A DNA stretch of 64,000 bases. Origin: Cynocephalus volans (Eukaryota > Chordata > Mammalia > Dermoptera > Cynocephalidae). Below the pieces are notes generated by a model. It was not told where the DNA came from, ran no database searches, and saw nothing but the letters and a program-made list of their open reading frames with translations. The position numbers were made by a program, and so were the translations under genes. The DNA lies in contig NC_084464.1 of NCBI RefSeq assembly GCF_027409185.1, forward strand, positions 47,839,095 to 47,903,094, in the 5' to 3' direction. Below, one piece after another: positions 22,280-33,330 of this stretch (its first letter is position 1; each line of letters starts with the position of its first letter).

Positions 22280-22724
22280 ATGTCAGAGCCAACCCCGGAT
22301 GCCCGTCAGATCCCGTGCAGCAGCAGGGTGTGCCGCCGCCTCTTTGGCCCAGTGGACAGCGAGCAGCTGCACCGCGACTGCGACATGCTAATGGCAGGCT
22401 GCATACAAGAGGCCCGTGAGCGGTGGAACTTCGACTTTGTCACCGAGACACCACTGGAGGGCAACTTTGCCTGGGAGCGCGTGCGAGGCCTCGGCCTGCC
22501 CAAGTTCTACTTCCCTGCAGGGCCCCGAGGGGGCCGGGATGACTTAGGAGGGGGCAAGCGGCCCAGCACCTCGTCTGCCCTGCTGCAGGGGACAGCTCAG
22601 GAGGATCATGTAGACCTGTTGCTGTCCTGTACTCTCATGCCTCACTCCCCCGAGCAGGCCGAGGGATCCCCGAGTGGGTCTGGAGCCTCTCAGGGCCGAA
22701 AACGGCGGCAGACCAGCATGACAG
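22280..22724 (+). CDS. CDKN1A: CDKN1A coding exon 2 (p21 residues 1-148)
   Basis: The first ATG lies 5 nt after the acceptor (GTGCC before ATG), as in human. The upstream open frame is intronic and was not used. Residues seen are: Cy1 cyclin-binding motif CRRLF at 18-22; CDK-binding WNFDF at 49-53; the 3-10 helix LPKFYF at 73-78 that enters the CDK ATP pocket; DHVDL at 109-113 with the caspase-type Asp112; the nuclear localisation run RKRRQ at 140-144; and Thr145 and Ser146, the Akt/PKC sites. The donor is ACAG followed by GTGAGG, splitting the codon of Asp149 after its first base. Length and motif spacing equal those of the human protein. No break is seen. Confidence 0.97.
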
Positions 22725-24008
22725 GTGAGGACAAGTGCAGGGAAGGACACTGCAAGGGACTAGGACTCTAAGAATCCATAGTCCCTAGGGCTGACTTGTC
22801 TGGTGCAGCTTGCTCCATAGGCAGAGGGAGACCAGTCCAGAGAGGGGAAGCAACCTGCGTGAGGTCACACAGCAAGTCTGCCGCCAAGACCAACTAGCTA
22901 ACATTTATTGGGAACTTATATGCCAGGCCCTTTGCTAAGCTTCTTAGGTGGATTTCATTTAGTCCTTATGGCAATTCTGTACCATGAGACATTCTTGCCA
23001 CTGTCTTAGAGCCAGGAAACAGTGTCAGAGAGGTAGAGTGATTTGTCTAAGGTCCCACAGTGGATTTACAGTAGAAAGAAGGCTAAGGATAATAATTTTC
23101 TGGCCGCTCTATCCAAACTTTACTCCCTTTCCCCATCACATGCACACACTTTCCTTCCTATTTTGTTCTCTTTGGCACTTTTTTACTATCAGTAGCTCCT
23201 TCCTTATCTTACTATTGTCCATCTCTGCCTCATGAGAAAGGGACCTGGATCTCTCTCGTTCATTGCTGAGACCCCAGCACTTGGAACAGGGTCTGGCACA
23301 TAGTAGGTGCGTGATAAAGAATGAATGAATGGTGCTGACATTGAGCACTTATTATACTGGGCCCTTGACTACATCCTTTATAGAGAGCATTTCATTTAAT
23401 CCTGATAGCACCATACCATTGTTATCCTCATTTTGCAGGTGAGGAAACTGAGGCTGAGAGGTGAAGGCAAGAATCCCACGGCAAATTTGCAGTTGGGTCA
23501 GAACTAGTTATAATAACAACAACAACTAGCATTTATCTGGGCCAGGCATTGTTCAGAGTACTTTTTCATAGATTACCTAGTGGGATCCCTAGATCAGCAC
23601 TGTCCAGTAGAACTCTCTGCGATAACGGAGATGTCCAGTGCAGTGGCCACTAGCCACATACGGCTGTGGAGTACTTGACATGTGGCTAGTGTGGCTGAAG
23701 AACTGAGTTTTTCATTTTATTTTATTCTGGTCGATTTAAATAACCACACAGACTGGTGGCTCCTGCGGGCTTAGAGCAGACCCGTGGATTTAGGTGCCCT
23801 TATCAGTCACATCTGTGAAGCACAGCGGGGTGCTCTGTTGAAACCCCCTGGGAGACGGTGGAAGTTCCCAGAGCTCTTCCCTGCACTTAGCAGTATGTCT
23901 CTTTGGCCCTAGGCAGGGGTATCCTAGTCCCTGCAGTTTGCCTTGAGTGGGTAGCTCTGCCGGGCCCTCTTCCTCCCGGCCTAGCTGACTTCTGTTCTCT
24001 CTCCTCAG
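22725..24008 (+). other. CDKN1A intron 2
   Basis: GT-AG intron of 1.28 kb. It holds old repeats: MIR/L2-like pieces at about 22860-23080 and 23330-23510 (antisense), an L2 3' end at about 23250-23330, and an hAT-Charlie-like fragment at about 23590-23740 ('cactgtccagtagaactct...ccacatacggctgtgg'). Confidence 0.75.
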
Positions 24009-24058
24009 ATTTCTACCACTCCAAACGCCGGCTGATCTTATGCAAGAGGAAGCCCTAA
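24009..24058 (+). CDS. CDKN1A: CDKN1A coding exon 3 (p21 residues 149-164)
   Basis: After CTCCTCAG the frame resumes with Asp149, Phe150, Tyr151 and runs 16 codons to TAA at 24056. It completes the PCNA-interacting peptide (Gln144, Met147, Phe150, Tyr151), which blocks PCNA, and a second cyclin motif (Cy2) at 155-159. The Cy2 end reads RRLIL-C, where human p21 has RRLIF-S: Phe159 is Leu and Ser160 is Cys. The rest of the tail, KRKP, is unchanged. Confidence 0.96.
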
Positions 24059-25537
24059 TCTGCCCACTGGAGGTCTCACACTCCTGGAAACAAAGGGGCC
24101 CGGAAGACCCCTTCCATATCTTCTGCCTTTAGTCTTTCAGTTTGTGCATCTTAATTATTATTTGTGTTTTAATTTAAACTCCTCATGTACATATCTTGCC
24201 TTCCCTGCCCCCCCAGCCTCTGGCATTAGAATTATTTAAAAAAAAATTTAGGCAGTAGAATGATAGGCTCAACAGAGTGCTGGGTATTTTTATTATATGA
24301 AATATTATTTAAAGCCTCCTCATCCTGTGTTGTCCTTTTCCTCTCTCCTGGAGGTAAGGGAGGGCTGGCTTCATGCCAGCTATGTCCTCCCCCACTGTCA
24401 CCCACCAGGTAGTTCTCTGCAGGGGCCTGGCTCCCTCCTCTCACTGTCTCATGGATATTATGAAATTCCTCCCCTTTCCTGGATTCTCAGACCTGAATTC
24501 CCTGTCATTTGAGAAGTAAACAGCACTTTGACAGGGGCCCAGCTGAGTGGGGGCATCATCAAAAACTTTGGAGTCCCCTCACCTCCTCTAAGGTTGGACA
24601 GGGTGACCTTGAAGTGGGCACAGCCTAGAACAAGGCTGGAGGCTTGACACCCTCTTGTCCTTGGTACCCCTCTAGATCCTATGAAGGCAGGGGAAAGGTG
24701 GGGTCCTATAGCAAATCGCCTCTCCCTGCCTTCATGCTCCCTGTGCCACCCGCTAGGGGGTCTGCGTCAGTGTCTGGTCTTCCACCCTGTTGGCTTCTGT
24801 ATTTTTCTAGGAGCCCCAGCTGCCCCACTTTGCATCTGGGCTCCCAAGTCCCCTCTGCTGCTCCCCCTCCCCCATGTCCTTCCCTCCAGTACCCTCTCGG
24901 CCCTGGGTGGCAGCTCTGGGTATCTGTCCCCCCCGCAACTCAGTGGACTGGAAGGGGAAGGAACACAAGAAGTAGGCCTTCTAGTTCTACCTCAAGCAAC
25001 TCTGGGGGTGGGGGCCTTGGTGGTCAGACAGGCCTCCTGGAGTGGGGGTCTCTCTCTGTGTTAGGGGTGTGTGGTGGGGGGAGTGGATCTTTCTAGAAGG
25101 GAGACTCCAGCCCCTGGAAGTCATCCACTGACCTGCCTCATCCACCCCGTCCCTCCCCATTTCATTGCACTTTGAGTAGCAGGTGAACAAGGAGTCAGGC
25201 CTTGTAAGATGGCGGGAGTAGAGGCTGTGGACAGGGCACACCAAGTGGACTAATATGGGACAGGGAGTTGTCTTTCCTGGCACTGAACATTGAGTCCCTG
25301 GAGGTAACAAAGCACTTAGTGGGTCTGACCCCAAACATGGTCCCACTCCTGTAACATCCTGGCCTGGACTGTTTTCTCTCTGTTCCCCATGTGTCCTGGT
25401 TCCCCTGTCTCTCCACTCAGACTGTAAACCTCTCAAGGGCAGGGACCATGCCCTGTCCTACTCTGTGTCCTTCACAGCTCTTCTCACAGTGCTGGGTATA
25501 CAGAAGGTGCTCAATAAATATTTCTTGGTGACTTTAC
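24059..25537 (+). other. CDKN1A: CDKN1A 3'UTR and polyadenylation region
   Basis: About 1.48 kb, similar to the human UTR in length and in several blocks. AU-rich sequence at about 24145-24180 and 24230-24300 fits known HuR-type stabilising regions. GCACTTT at 24523-24529 and 25167-25173 are seed matches for miR-17/20/93/106b, which repress human CDKN1A. The last ~100 nt, including AATAAA at 25513-25518, read as the 3' end of an L2 element. Confidence 0.85.
25425..25525 (+). mobile_element. L2 LINE 3' end supplying the CDKN1A polyadenylation signal
   Basis: 'gactgtaaacctctcaagggcagggaccatgccctgtc' and 'gtgctgggtatacagaaggtgctcaataaatatttc' follow the L2 3'-end consensus order as I know it. 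The AATAAA within it is the CDKN1A signal. Confidence 0.7.
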
Positions 25538-25814
25538 TTGTAATATTACTGTTGTGGTCATTATACCTTGTCACTTATAACAACAAATAGGTAGGGGTTT
25601 TGTTTTCATAATTTAAAAAATACTTTTATAAATTAAGCATTTAAATTTTTTTTAAAATACAGAAAGCTTAGCAAACAGAAAGACCATGCAACAAAAAACA
25701 AACAACAGCAAAAAAATTCTATATCACACCTCTGCAAAAATTGTCACTGCCAATATTTTGGTTTGTTGTGTAATCTTTTTTAGTAAAGAATATAGTGTAG
25801 GTTAAAATGATTAC
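25538..25814. other. AT-rich intergenic sequence
   Basis: No gene. May belong to the L1 fragment that follows. Confidence 0.4.
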
Positions 25815-26288
25815 TCATCAGGGAAATGCAAATTAAAACCACAATAAGGTACCACCATACACCTACCAGAATTATTAAAATTAAAAAGACTGACATAAGA
25901 CTTAAGTTAATGGCCGTATAAAAAATAAAAATAAAAAAGACTGACAATGCTGAATGTTGGCAGGGATGTGGAGCAACAGGAACTCTTATACCCTGCTGGT
26001 GGAAGTATGAAATGTTTCAACTACTTTGGAAAACTATCTTTTAAAGATGTCTACCCTCATGTCTACCCCATGACCCAGTAGTTTTATTCCTAGGTATGTT
26101 CTCAAGAGAAATGAGTACATATTTACACCAAAAGACATACAAGAATGTTCCTAGCAGCATTATTCTTAACAGACCCAATTTAGAAATGACTGAAATGTCC
26201 ATAATAGAAGAATAGACATGTACATTGTGTTATATTTTTAGAGTGGGATATTATGTAACAATAAAAGGGACAAAGTACTGTTACACGC
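25815..26288 (+). mobile_element. L1 fragment (3' part)
   Basis: Contains phrases of L1 ORF2/3' end: 'atcagggaaatgcaaattaaaaccacaataaggtacc', 'tggcagggatgtggagcaacaggaactc', and 'acccagtagttttattcctaggtatg'. It is truncated and full of changes. An internal A-rich break lies near 25915-25935. Confidence 0.8.
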
Positions 26289-26838
26289 ATGTTCTGATTA
26301 TCTATTCATAATTAACCACCCCAAGACTTAGTGGCTTAACACAATAATCATTTATTTGCTCTCAGTGATACAATGTGGGTCAAGAACTACTTTTCAAATG
26401 TTGATAATTCTCTGCTGTATAGGGAGGGCATGGCTTTGTACTAGAACCCTGGAGTTCTGAGATGAGACTCTCCCAGTGGGGTTTTCCAAAGACTTAACAC
26501 TGTCTACTTATTCCATGGTTACGTCCAGTACCATAGGATATGCTGGGCCACATAACCCAAGTGCTTGTTCAATATCACGCACCTATCACAGAGCCCTCTC
26601 TTGTTCTGGACTCCACTAAGATGTGGCAGCATACAAGTCATCCAACAAATGGGCTGGAGCAGTATTTAGTATGGTGCCTCCAAAATCCAAATTAAAGTGG
26701 TAGGAGGTACAAAATATAATAAGTTGTCCTTTACTATAGAGGGAATGTCCCAGCATTTCCCAGTTTACTTGATCACTTAGAAGTTAACTGACGACAAGGG
26801 TTTGGATCCCCATACCAGCCAGCCAGCCACCCCCCTGC
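26289..26838. other. old interspersed repeat and unassigned sequence
   Basis: The start ('ttctgattatctattcataattaaccaccccaagacttagtggctt') belongs to the same old repeat family seen near 12040 and 12670. The rest is unassigned. Confidence 0.4.
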
Positions 26839-27244
26839 TGTAGACTGGACGCCCCCCCAACAAGCTCACTGAAGCTGAATTTCCACTGTAACTGTTGAGG
26901 GTGGGACATCTTATGATGGTAATTGAAAGGTGGGCCTTTGAAGAGGCGATTAGATTCTGAGGACCATATCTAGTGAATGGGTTAAAAATGGTGGTCCTGG
27001 GCATGGTTCTGTGGGCTTTAAAAGGAAAGCATATAAAGAGAATCTCTCTCTGCTCCACCATTTCGACAACGTGATACCCTGCCGTCACTGTTGCCAACAC
27101 CAAGACCCTCACCAGAGCGTTCCCCAGACTTTAGACTTCCCAACCTTGGAAACTGTAAGCAATAAATTTCACTTTCTTTATAAAATGCCCAGTTCCAGGT
27201 ATTTTGTTATAAGCAACAGAAATGGACGAATACACCTCCCCCTG
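26839..27244 (+). mobile_element. MaLR (MST/MLT1-like) LTR
   Basis: It begins TGTAGACTGGACGCCCCCC, has 'gttgagggtgggac', 'aggtgggcctttgaagaggcgattag', 'ccagactttagacttcccaacc' and 'aactgtaagcaataaatt', and ends near TGGACGAATACA. This is the usual full MaLR LTR layout. Confidence 0.75.
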
Positions 27245-27259
27245 GTCCCCACCAAAAAA

Positions 27260-30120
27260 ACTTAACGAACATAAGTCTCTGGATTTTTGTAGGGAATGTG
27301 AATGTGAACGCTTTTGACCCTCATCCTGATATGGATTGAAAAGAACTCATTTGCCATGTCTAAAGGTGGAGCAAAGACAAAATGCCCACCAAACTGAGAG
27401 GATATCTTGAGACCAAAAAATGAAACAATCACTTCCATGCAGTAAGGCAAAGAATTGTAATTAAGAGGGTAATTTACTTACAGGGTAGTAGATCAGGTGG
27501 ACCGAGACCCAGGATCTTATGCAGTTTCTCTGCACCACCACCTTGCTGAGCCCAAGTTTATACAGGCAGTTCACACAAAGCAGTGGAAAAAGCCAAGAAG
27601 CAATTACTAAGACACAAGCTAATGTCAGTACTTAGGACAATGATTATTGTTTTGGGTAGTCTTGTGATGCAGGTAGCCAGATCGGCTGTTGTCACACCAG
27701 TACTTAATCATTAAGTCCCTTCTTTATAGTCAGCAAGCTGTTTCTACCTATTGTTCTAACTACCTTACCCCTAATTACTGTATAACTTCTGTGGGCAGGC
27801 TTCACACAAAGGACATAGCAAGTGGTGAGAGCTTTCAAGATGGAGTAAGTTACATTCATGGTCTCACATCCTATTATTAGCTTCTTACAGTCAGAGGCTG
27901 TGTAGACTATTCTAGTAAAAATACCATATCTGATAGAAATGGCTGTAATCAGGGCTACCATGTGGATAACCATCCATCACGATGCTCCATTTGGTTTTTA
28001 CACGAGCGATATGGGGTAGATCAAATGAGGATGTGATGGGGACCGCTTCTGCATCCTTTAAGTCTTTGAGGGTATCACTAATCTCTGCAGTTCCATCTGG
28101 GATGTGGTATTGTTTCTGATTTACTGTCTTGACCACTAGGATAATTGGGAGATTTCTATTTGATCCTTCTTTCCATAATGGCTCTTATTCTGTAGATTAG
28201 GGAACCAAGGTGAGAATTCTGCCAACTGCTAAGTATATATATTCCAATTTGTACTCAGGGGCTAGGAAATAACCACAGAGTGGGTCCGGAGACTCACTGG
28301 AGCCATTCAGAGATGAACTTGGCCAGGACTCCATTTACCACCTGGCCTCGTATGTCCCTCACTCTCAGAGGAGGCTCTAATGGTATTGTGGGTCACCTGT
28401 ACCAGCATAAGCTCAGACCCTGTATCCAACAGCTCTCAGAAGATTGGTTATTCCCTTTTCCACACTGTACAGCTATTCTGGAAATAGCCAAAGGGCACTT
28501 TGGGGAAGAATTGAAGAAATATTTATTTTATGTACTTAAAGTGGCATTTTGGGTCTTTCTCTTTAATCAGTGGGTCCTGGGTCTGACAACGGCTCAAATC
28601 AGGAAACTAGGTGAGAGATTGCAATTTTCCATCAGGCAGCTGACATCAGTCTCTGCTCACCCATCCTTGACCTCTTATGGTTAAGTCAAGCAATACCCTC
28701 TTTAGAAGCTCATCTCTTGTGCCTGAGGACACCGCTGCCACAGAGCCCTGCAGATCAAGGACCCCTGGTTACTATTCAGGCCTTGCTGCCTATTGTAGTA
28801 ATTGTGTCTGCCTTGCTTCTGATGATTAAGGCCCTATGTGACCTCTGATATTCCAGAATCTTAGTGTCTCCACTGACAGTGTCCCTGGCATTCCATGGCA
28901 GCATCTCCACAGTCAACCTCGCCTACAGAGGACAGCCAGCACTGAGCTCCTCTCTAGTACACTCTTTGTTACTTTGAGAATGCAGGGTCTTTTGAGCCCT
29001 CCTTTCTGAGCCTTCTAACCCCTCCTTAGTATTCTTCCAAGGCAGTTTCAGCATTGCCACTTCATTGTAAGCCATCATTGTGTCTAAGCTTTAAGGACCA
29101 ATTAAAGCAGCAGTGTGTTAAGACCAGCTCCAGGTGGTCTTGCCAGGATGTTAAATTCTGAGTCCAGCAAGAGAGCATCTATAAAAACTCTCTTTATCTA
29201 GCTTTGTATTCCTTGTCTACCCCAGCCCCAGCCCCTCACTCTCAAGATCTCCTCCTGTATGAGTTTCCTTGCTTCTACTAATACATATCAACCAGACTTG
29301 CAGCTTTTGTGATGAATAAGCTATTTCCTCCAGTAACAGGGACTATACTTTCCTGCTTGGGCAATGCTAAGACCTGACCCTAATTACTGGTCTAGAGAAG
29401 GGGTAGGCAAACCACAGCTCCGTGGACCAGCTGTCTGTTTTCATATAGGAAGTTGTACTGGAATGCAGACACACCCCTTTGTTTACATACTGTCTATGGT
29501 CGGTTTTGCACTGTTGTTTTAAGTAGTGCAAGAGTAGAATCGAGTAGTTGCAACAGACCACACAGGCTGCAAGTCTAAAATATCTACTACCTTATCCTTT
29601 AAGAAAATGTTTGCTGACCCTGGTCTAGAGGCAGTGAGGGAAGGAGGGGTGGATCTTGAGGAAGATAAGAATCACCTTGTGAGTCATCCACCTCAGGTGA
29701 GTCCTTTGTGTGGTCTTCAGGTGACAGGAGACGGTTCTCTAGCAAGGCTGGAGGCACTTCTTCAGGCTTAGAGGGTTCAGGGGAAGCTGGAGGTACGAGG
29801 ATCCCACGTGCATCCATACAGATATCTCCATCAAGGTCTCACTGCCCCACTTTCCCTACCAGGGTCCTGTCCCTAGGATAGGAAGGCTTCTGGGGCTGTG
29901 CAATTAGTCTCTCCTGAAGCTCCACCACTTACAATCAGATCCTGGGCCCAATTTTCAGCACAGCCTACCCTTGGGCTACAAGAGATGAAGGTCATTTAGA
30001 ATTCTGTTTTGGAGTTCTGTCTCCCACAACATGCCCTTAGGTGAGCCTGTCATTCTCCTTCTTCAAGGCATCTAGGGCAGAGAACAAAAGCCACCCGACT
30101 CCACAATCCTTACAATTCCA
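27260..30120 (-). pseudogene. decayed antisense ERV-L internal region
   Basis: On the minus strand 27912-28136 encodes an ERV-L-type start of reverse transcriptase and 27262-27450 a later reverse transcriptase segment. A Pro-rich frame at 29599-29817 may be a gag remnant. Thus gag-side sequence is at higher and pol at lower coordinates, consistent with one antisense element. Stops and indels break all frames. The 27460-27900 part looks unrelated and may be another insertion. No LTR pair could be drawn for it. Confidence 0.6.
29398..29622. mobile_element. hAT-Charlie nonautonomous DNA transposon with 8-bp target duplication
   Basis: Ends AAGGGGTAGGCAAACC and TTTGCTGACCCTG are terminal inverted repeats of the CAGGGGTCGGCAAACT type. 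The 8-bp direct repeat GTCTAGAG lies immediately outside at 29390-29397 and 29623-29630. The element sits inside the antisense ERV-L. Confidence 0.88.
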
Positions 30121-30456
30121 TTGCTCTGTACCTTTCAAATGTTAGACCTATTGCATAAGTCAGTGTTGTCCCTGGAATTCCACCTGTACCTCATCCCAAT
30201 GCACCACACACAGCTGAGTCTTAGACATGAGGATGCAGCTGCCTGCCAGGGCTTATCACCACCTCACCACCAGCATTTGGGTCCTCATTTTCAGCTCACT
30301 GCTGGCAGATCCATTTTCAGATGCCCATCCTGCTTTCTGCCATTTCTGGTACCGACTTTCTTAGTGTTTTGTTGTTGTTGTTGTTGTTGTTGTTTTAATC
30401 CCCCAAAAGCAACCTGAGACAGACTTGTGTGCAAGTGGTTTACTTGGGAGGCAGTC
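30121..30456. other. flank of the provirus with a (GTT)n run
   Basis: (GTT)8-like run at about 30370-30394. The last ~60 bp join directly to 36194 onwards when the provirus and one copy of the 5-bp duplication are removed. Confidence 0.5.
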
Positions 30457-30821
30457 TGTTGGGAAAAATAGGAAAACGTTAGGGCCCCTCGAATGTTCAG
30501 AGCCTTGCCAAGCATTTGCTGTAAATGTCCTCAGGTGTTCCTTGTTACTACTTAATGTACGTTGTGTATGGCACCCAGGTGTCCAGCGTTATGGACTTAA
30601 GTATGAAAGACTAATAGCTCTGATCCACAGCGCTTCTCACAACTCTCAGAGAAGCCGCTAGGACAGTTGCTCTTAGTATCTGAATAAAACCCATTCATTT
30701 TCTACACCTACGGCTCCTAGAACCTTTTTTTTCTATTATCTAGCTCACAGACCTGTGTGTGGAGGGTTTGTAACCCAATCTGTGCAACAAACTCGAGGGG
30801 TCTGTAAGCCCTAGCTTTATA
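30457..30821 (+). repeat. 5' LTR of the provirus
   Basis: 365 bp. AATAAA-type signal in 'gaataaaacccattc' (about 30682-30688). It is longer than the 3' LTR, mainly because of a segment at about 30580-30635 missing from the latter. Confidence 0.88.
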
Positions 30822-30823
30822 AT

Positions 30824-30840
30824 TGGCGTAGTCGGCAGGG
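30824..30840 (+). other. retroviral primer-binding site, tRNA-Ser type
   Basis: TGGCGTAGTCGGCAGG is the exact complement of the 3' terminal 16 nt (with CCA) of mammalian tRNA-Ser(AGA/TGA) as I know it. Position two bases after the LTR is right for a primer site. Confidence 0.85.
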
Positions 30841-30865
30841 TATTTGAGCAGGTACAGGAGCCAAA

Positions 30866-31110
30866 AGCCCCTTGGAGAGAGAGGAAATGTGGCTACTCCT
30901 GAATATGTTGTGCCCTCTGGCTACTCTCCTGTTGCCCAGGATCTGGTTGCTGCTTGCTATACCACAAGTCAGCATAGACCAGGCACTCCATGAAGCAGTG
31001 TGGCCTCGGAGAGCCCCTTGGGAGGGGGAGGAAATGTGGCTACTCCTGAATATGTTGTGCCCTCTGGCCACTTTTCTGCTGACTGGAGTCTGGCTACTGC
31101 TCACTATGAT
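30866..31110 (+). repeat. ~147-bp tandem duplication in the proviral leader
   Basis: The block starting 'ccccttggagagagaggaaatgtgg' at 30868 recurs from 31014 as 'ccccttgggagggggaggaaatgtgg' and stays alike through 'gaatatgttgtgccctctgg'. The two units have diverged moderately. Confidence 0.8.
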
Positions 31111-31339
31111 ACAAACGGATCGAGACTTAAAGAAGAAAGCAGAGCTGTTGGAAGCACGGATAATCTGCCCGGAGGACATGCTGCAACTGGGCACCCCTGA
31201 CTCTCACACCTGGAAGAACGACAAACCCAGTGGTGAGTTGGAGGAGACTTTGCATCTTCAGGCACGACCTGTTGTGCACCAGAAACTGAAACATGAGTAG
31301 CCTATAAGACAAGGTGGACAACCAGCGGGTGACCCACAG

Positions 31340-32097
31340 GTAACTGAATTCACTACCTGTGTCCCATATACCCAGGTTGAATTAGTTGACTTAGGGAGAC
31401 AGTTCCGGCAGAAACAGGGGGAGCCCCTAGCTGCTTGGCTGCTGCAGTTATGGGACCTCAGGGTGGATAGTGTGATGTGCTCTGCTGAGGAGACGAAAAA
31501 ATTGGCCTCCATTATCACGTACCCATCCCTGAGGCAGCGGCTGCAGAATAGCCGCAGATATGCACAAGGGCCAGGTAATCACTCCTTAATGGAGTGGGTG
31601 AGTGCAGCTGCCCAAACCGTGTGGGCAAATGCTGGGGAACTGCCGAGGACTGTGAGTAAATGGCAAACATACACTGACTTGGTTCAAATAGTTCAGGAGC
31701 TGGGGATATGGCAGTCCACATTTAATGTGAACACCCGTGGCCCGGACGATGAAAATTTTACAGGCAGCATGAGAGACATAGTGCTGCAAAATGCCCCGTC
31801 AACATCCTTTGGGTCACTGATGGCCATAGTGGCCCCATACATTGGTCACCCTATACATGAAGTAACGACCATGATAGCCAGCCTGGGTGAAGTAGAGGAG
31901 AAAAGACAAGCAAAAGAGGTCTGGAAGGTGGCTAAGACCCAACCCCTAAGATATGATCAGGATCTTATCCTGAGGGGACCAAGCAAGACTAGCCATAAGC
32001 AGATGTGGCTTGACTTGCTTGCAGCAGGAGTTGATAGCAAGAAAATTGACTGGCAGCCAAATGCGGTCGTTTGCCTTGTGGCAGCAATTACGCCCTG
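31340..32097 (+). pseudogene. proviral gag remnant
   Basis: An open stretch at 31463-32098 in one frame, preceded by related sequence, encodes a capsid-like region of about 210 residues. A Cys-His nucleocapsid motif is not intact. The frame ends in a stop at 32096-32098 and continues shifted. Identification rests on position after the primer site and before protease, plus general ERV-L gag likeness. Confidence 0.6.
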
Positions 32098-32231
32098 AAC
32101 AGCATTTCACTAAATGTCCAGAAACAGGTAGCAAAGTGCGCTCAGTGGACTTAAAGGATTTTTTGATTGCTTCTGAGGAGGCGGATGAAATGTTCCAGTT
32201 CGATTAGGGAGCAGGCCAAGGTACTCTTCTT

Positions 32232-32489
32232 TTGAGGGCAGGCGAGGACCGGAGGCCTCACGTTGAATTGGCAATATACTGGTCAAGGACTAATGTGCAG
32301 CGTGTTTTGGCATTGGTGGATATTGGCGCAGAATGTAGCCTGATATATGGCAATCCAGATAAGTTTCCAGGGGCCACAGTTCATATAGATGGATATGGAG
32401 AACATACTACTGAAGTCAAAGCTGTGTCACTGCCATTAAGCATTGGACAATTGCCCCTCATGTATACACTGTATATATATCCCCAGTAA
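32232..32489 (+). pseudogene. proviral aspartic protease remnant
   Basis: The expected active-site context, Leu-Val-Asp-Thr-Gly-Ala, is present with Ile in place of Thr (D-I-G-A-E-C-S), a change likely to impair catalysis. A later hydrophobic-Leu-Gly-Leu-Asp part falls after a stop, in a shifted frame near 32500. Confidence 0.65.
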
Positions 32490-32500
32490 CTGAGTACATC

Positions 32501-33330
32501 TTGGGTCTGGATGTACTTTATGGCTTGCACCTGCAAACAACAGTTGGAGAGTTTCAGATACAGATACGGACAATAAAGCCTGTGTTATGGGGATATGCTA
32601 AACATGACCCACAGGTGTTACCCCAGCCAAGACGTGTGGTTAATGTAAAGCAGTATCGCCTACCAGGAGGACATGCAGAGATAGGTGCCACTATATTGGA
32701 ATTAGAAAAAGTTGGCATTATTCATCCAGTTCATAGCCCATTTAATGACGCAGAATAACCTTATGGCCAGTGAAAAAACCTGATGGTACCTGGAGAATGA
32801 CTGTAGACTATTGAGAACTAAACAAAGTAGTGCCTCCTTTGCATGCAGCTGTGCCCTCGGTTAAGGACTTGATGGATCAGCTGATGACTCAGCTGGGAAC
32901 TTATCATTATGTATTGGACCTTGCAAATGCTTTCTTCTCTATTCCAATCTCAGCCAATAGCCAAGATCAGTTTGCCTTCACCTGGGAAGGGAGGCAGTGG
33001 ACCTTTCAAGTATTGCCCCAAGGTTATCTGTATAGCCCAACCATCTGTCATGGTTTGGTGGCTGGGGACCTAGCCAAGTGGACAAAGCCCAGCATGGTTA
33101 CAATGTTTCATTACATTGATGATGTGTTGTTAACCTCTGATTCTCTTACAGATTTAACCCAGGCAGCTCCAGCGCTGCTAAGCCATTTGGAACAATGTGG
33201 GCTGTGAACACAGCCAAGGTACAGGACCTGGGCTGTCAGTCACATTCTTAGGAGTGGTCTGGTTGGGTAAGACGAGGGTCATCCCAGAATTTATTGTAGA
33301 CAAGATACACGCATACCCTTGACCCACAAC
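32501..33330 (+). pseudogene. proviral reverse transcriptase remnant
   Basis: Segments in order are a QYRLPGGHAEI-type entry (about 32650), a DLANAFFSIP block (about 32920), a LPQGYLYSPTICH block (about 33015) and the catalytic YIDDVLL block (about 33113). Stops (e.g. TAA near 32757, TAG near 32813) and frame changes interrupt it. The blocks are of the ERV-L/class III type. Confidence 0.85.

Larger units (their letters stand above)
17547..25537 (+). other. CDKN1A: CDKN1A gene (p21/CIP1/WAF1), complete three-exon unit
   Basis: The structure is inferred from splice signals and similarity to the human gene. Exon 1 (17547-17641) is non-coding. Intron 1 (17642-22274) ends in CCACAG. Exon 2 is 22275-22724. 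Intron 2 (22725-24008) is GT-AG. Exon 3 runs from 24009 to about 25537, just after AATAAA at 25513-25518. The joined frame is 495 nt, 164 codons plus stop, exactly the human length. p21 binds cyclin-CDK2/CDK4 complexes and PCNA in the nucleus and enforces G1 arrest after p53 activation. Control elements seen here are the two p53 sites, GC boxes, TATA and two miR-17-family seed matches in the 3'UTR. The start site is by analogy with the human transcript and may be off by several bases. Confidence 0.95.

Noticed and set aside
22106-22771. 221-codon frame that extends p21 at both ends
   Set aside because: The upstream part lies before the CCACAG acceptor and the downstream part after the GTGAGG donor. 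Splicing to exon 3 gives the exact 164-residue p21.
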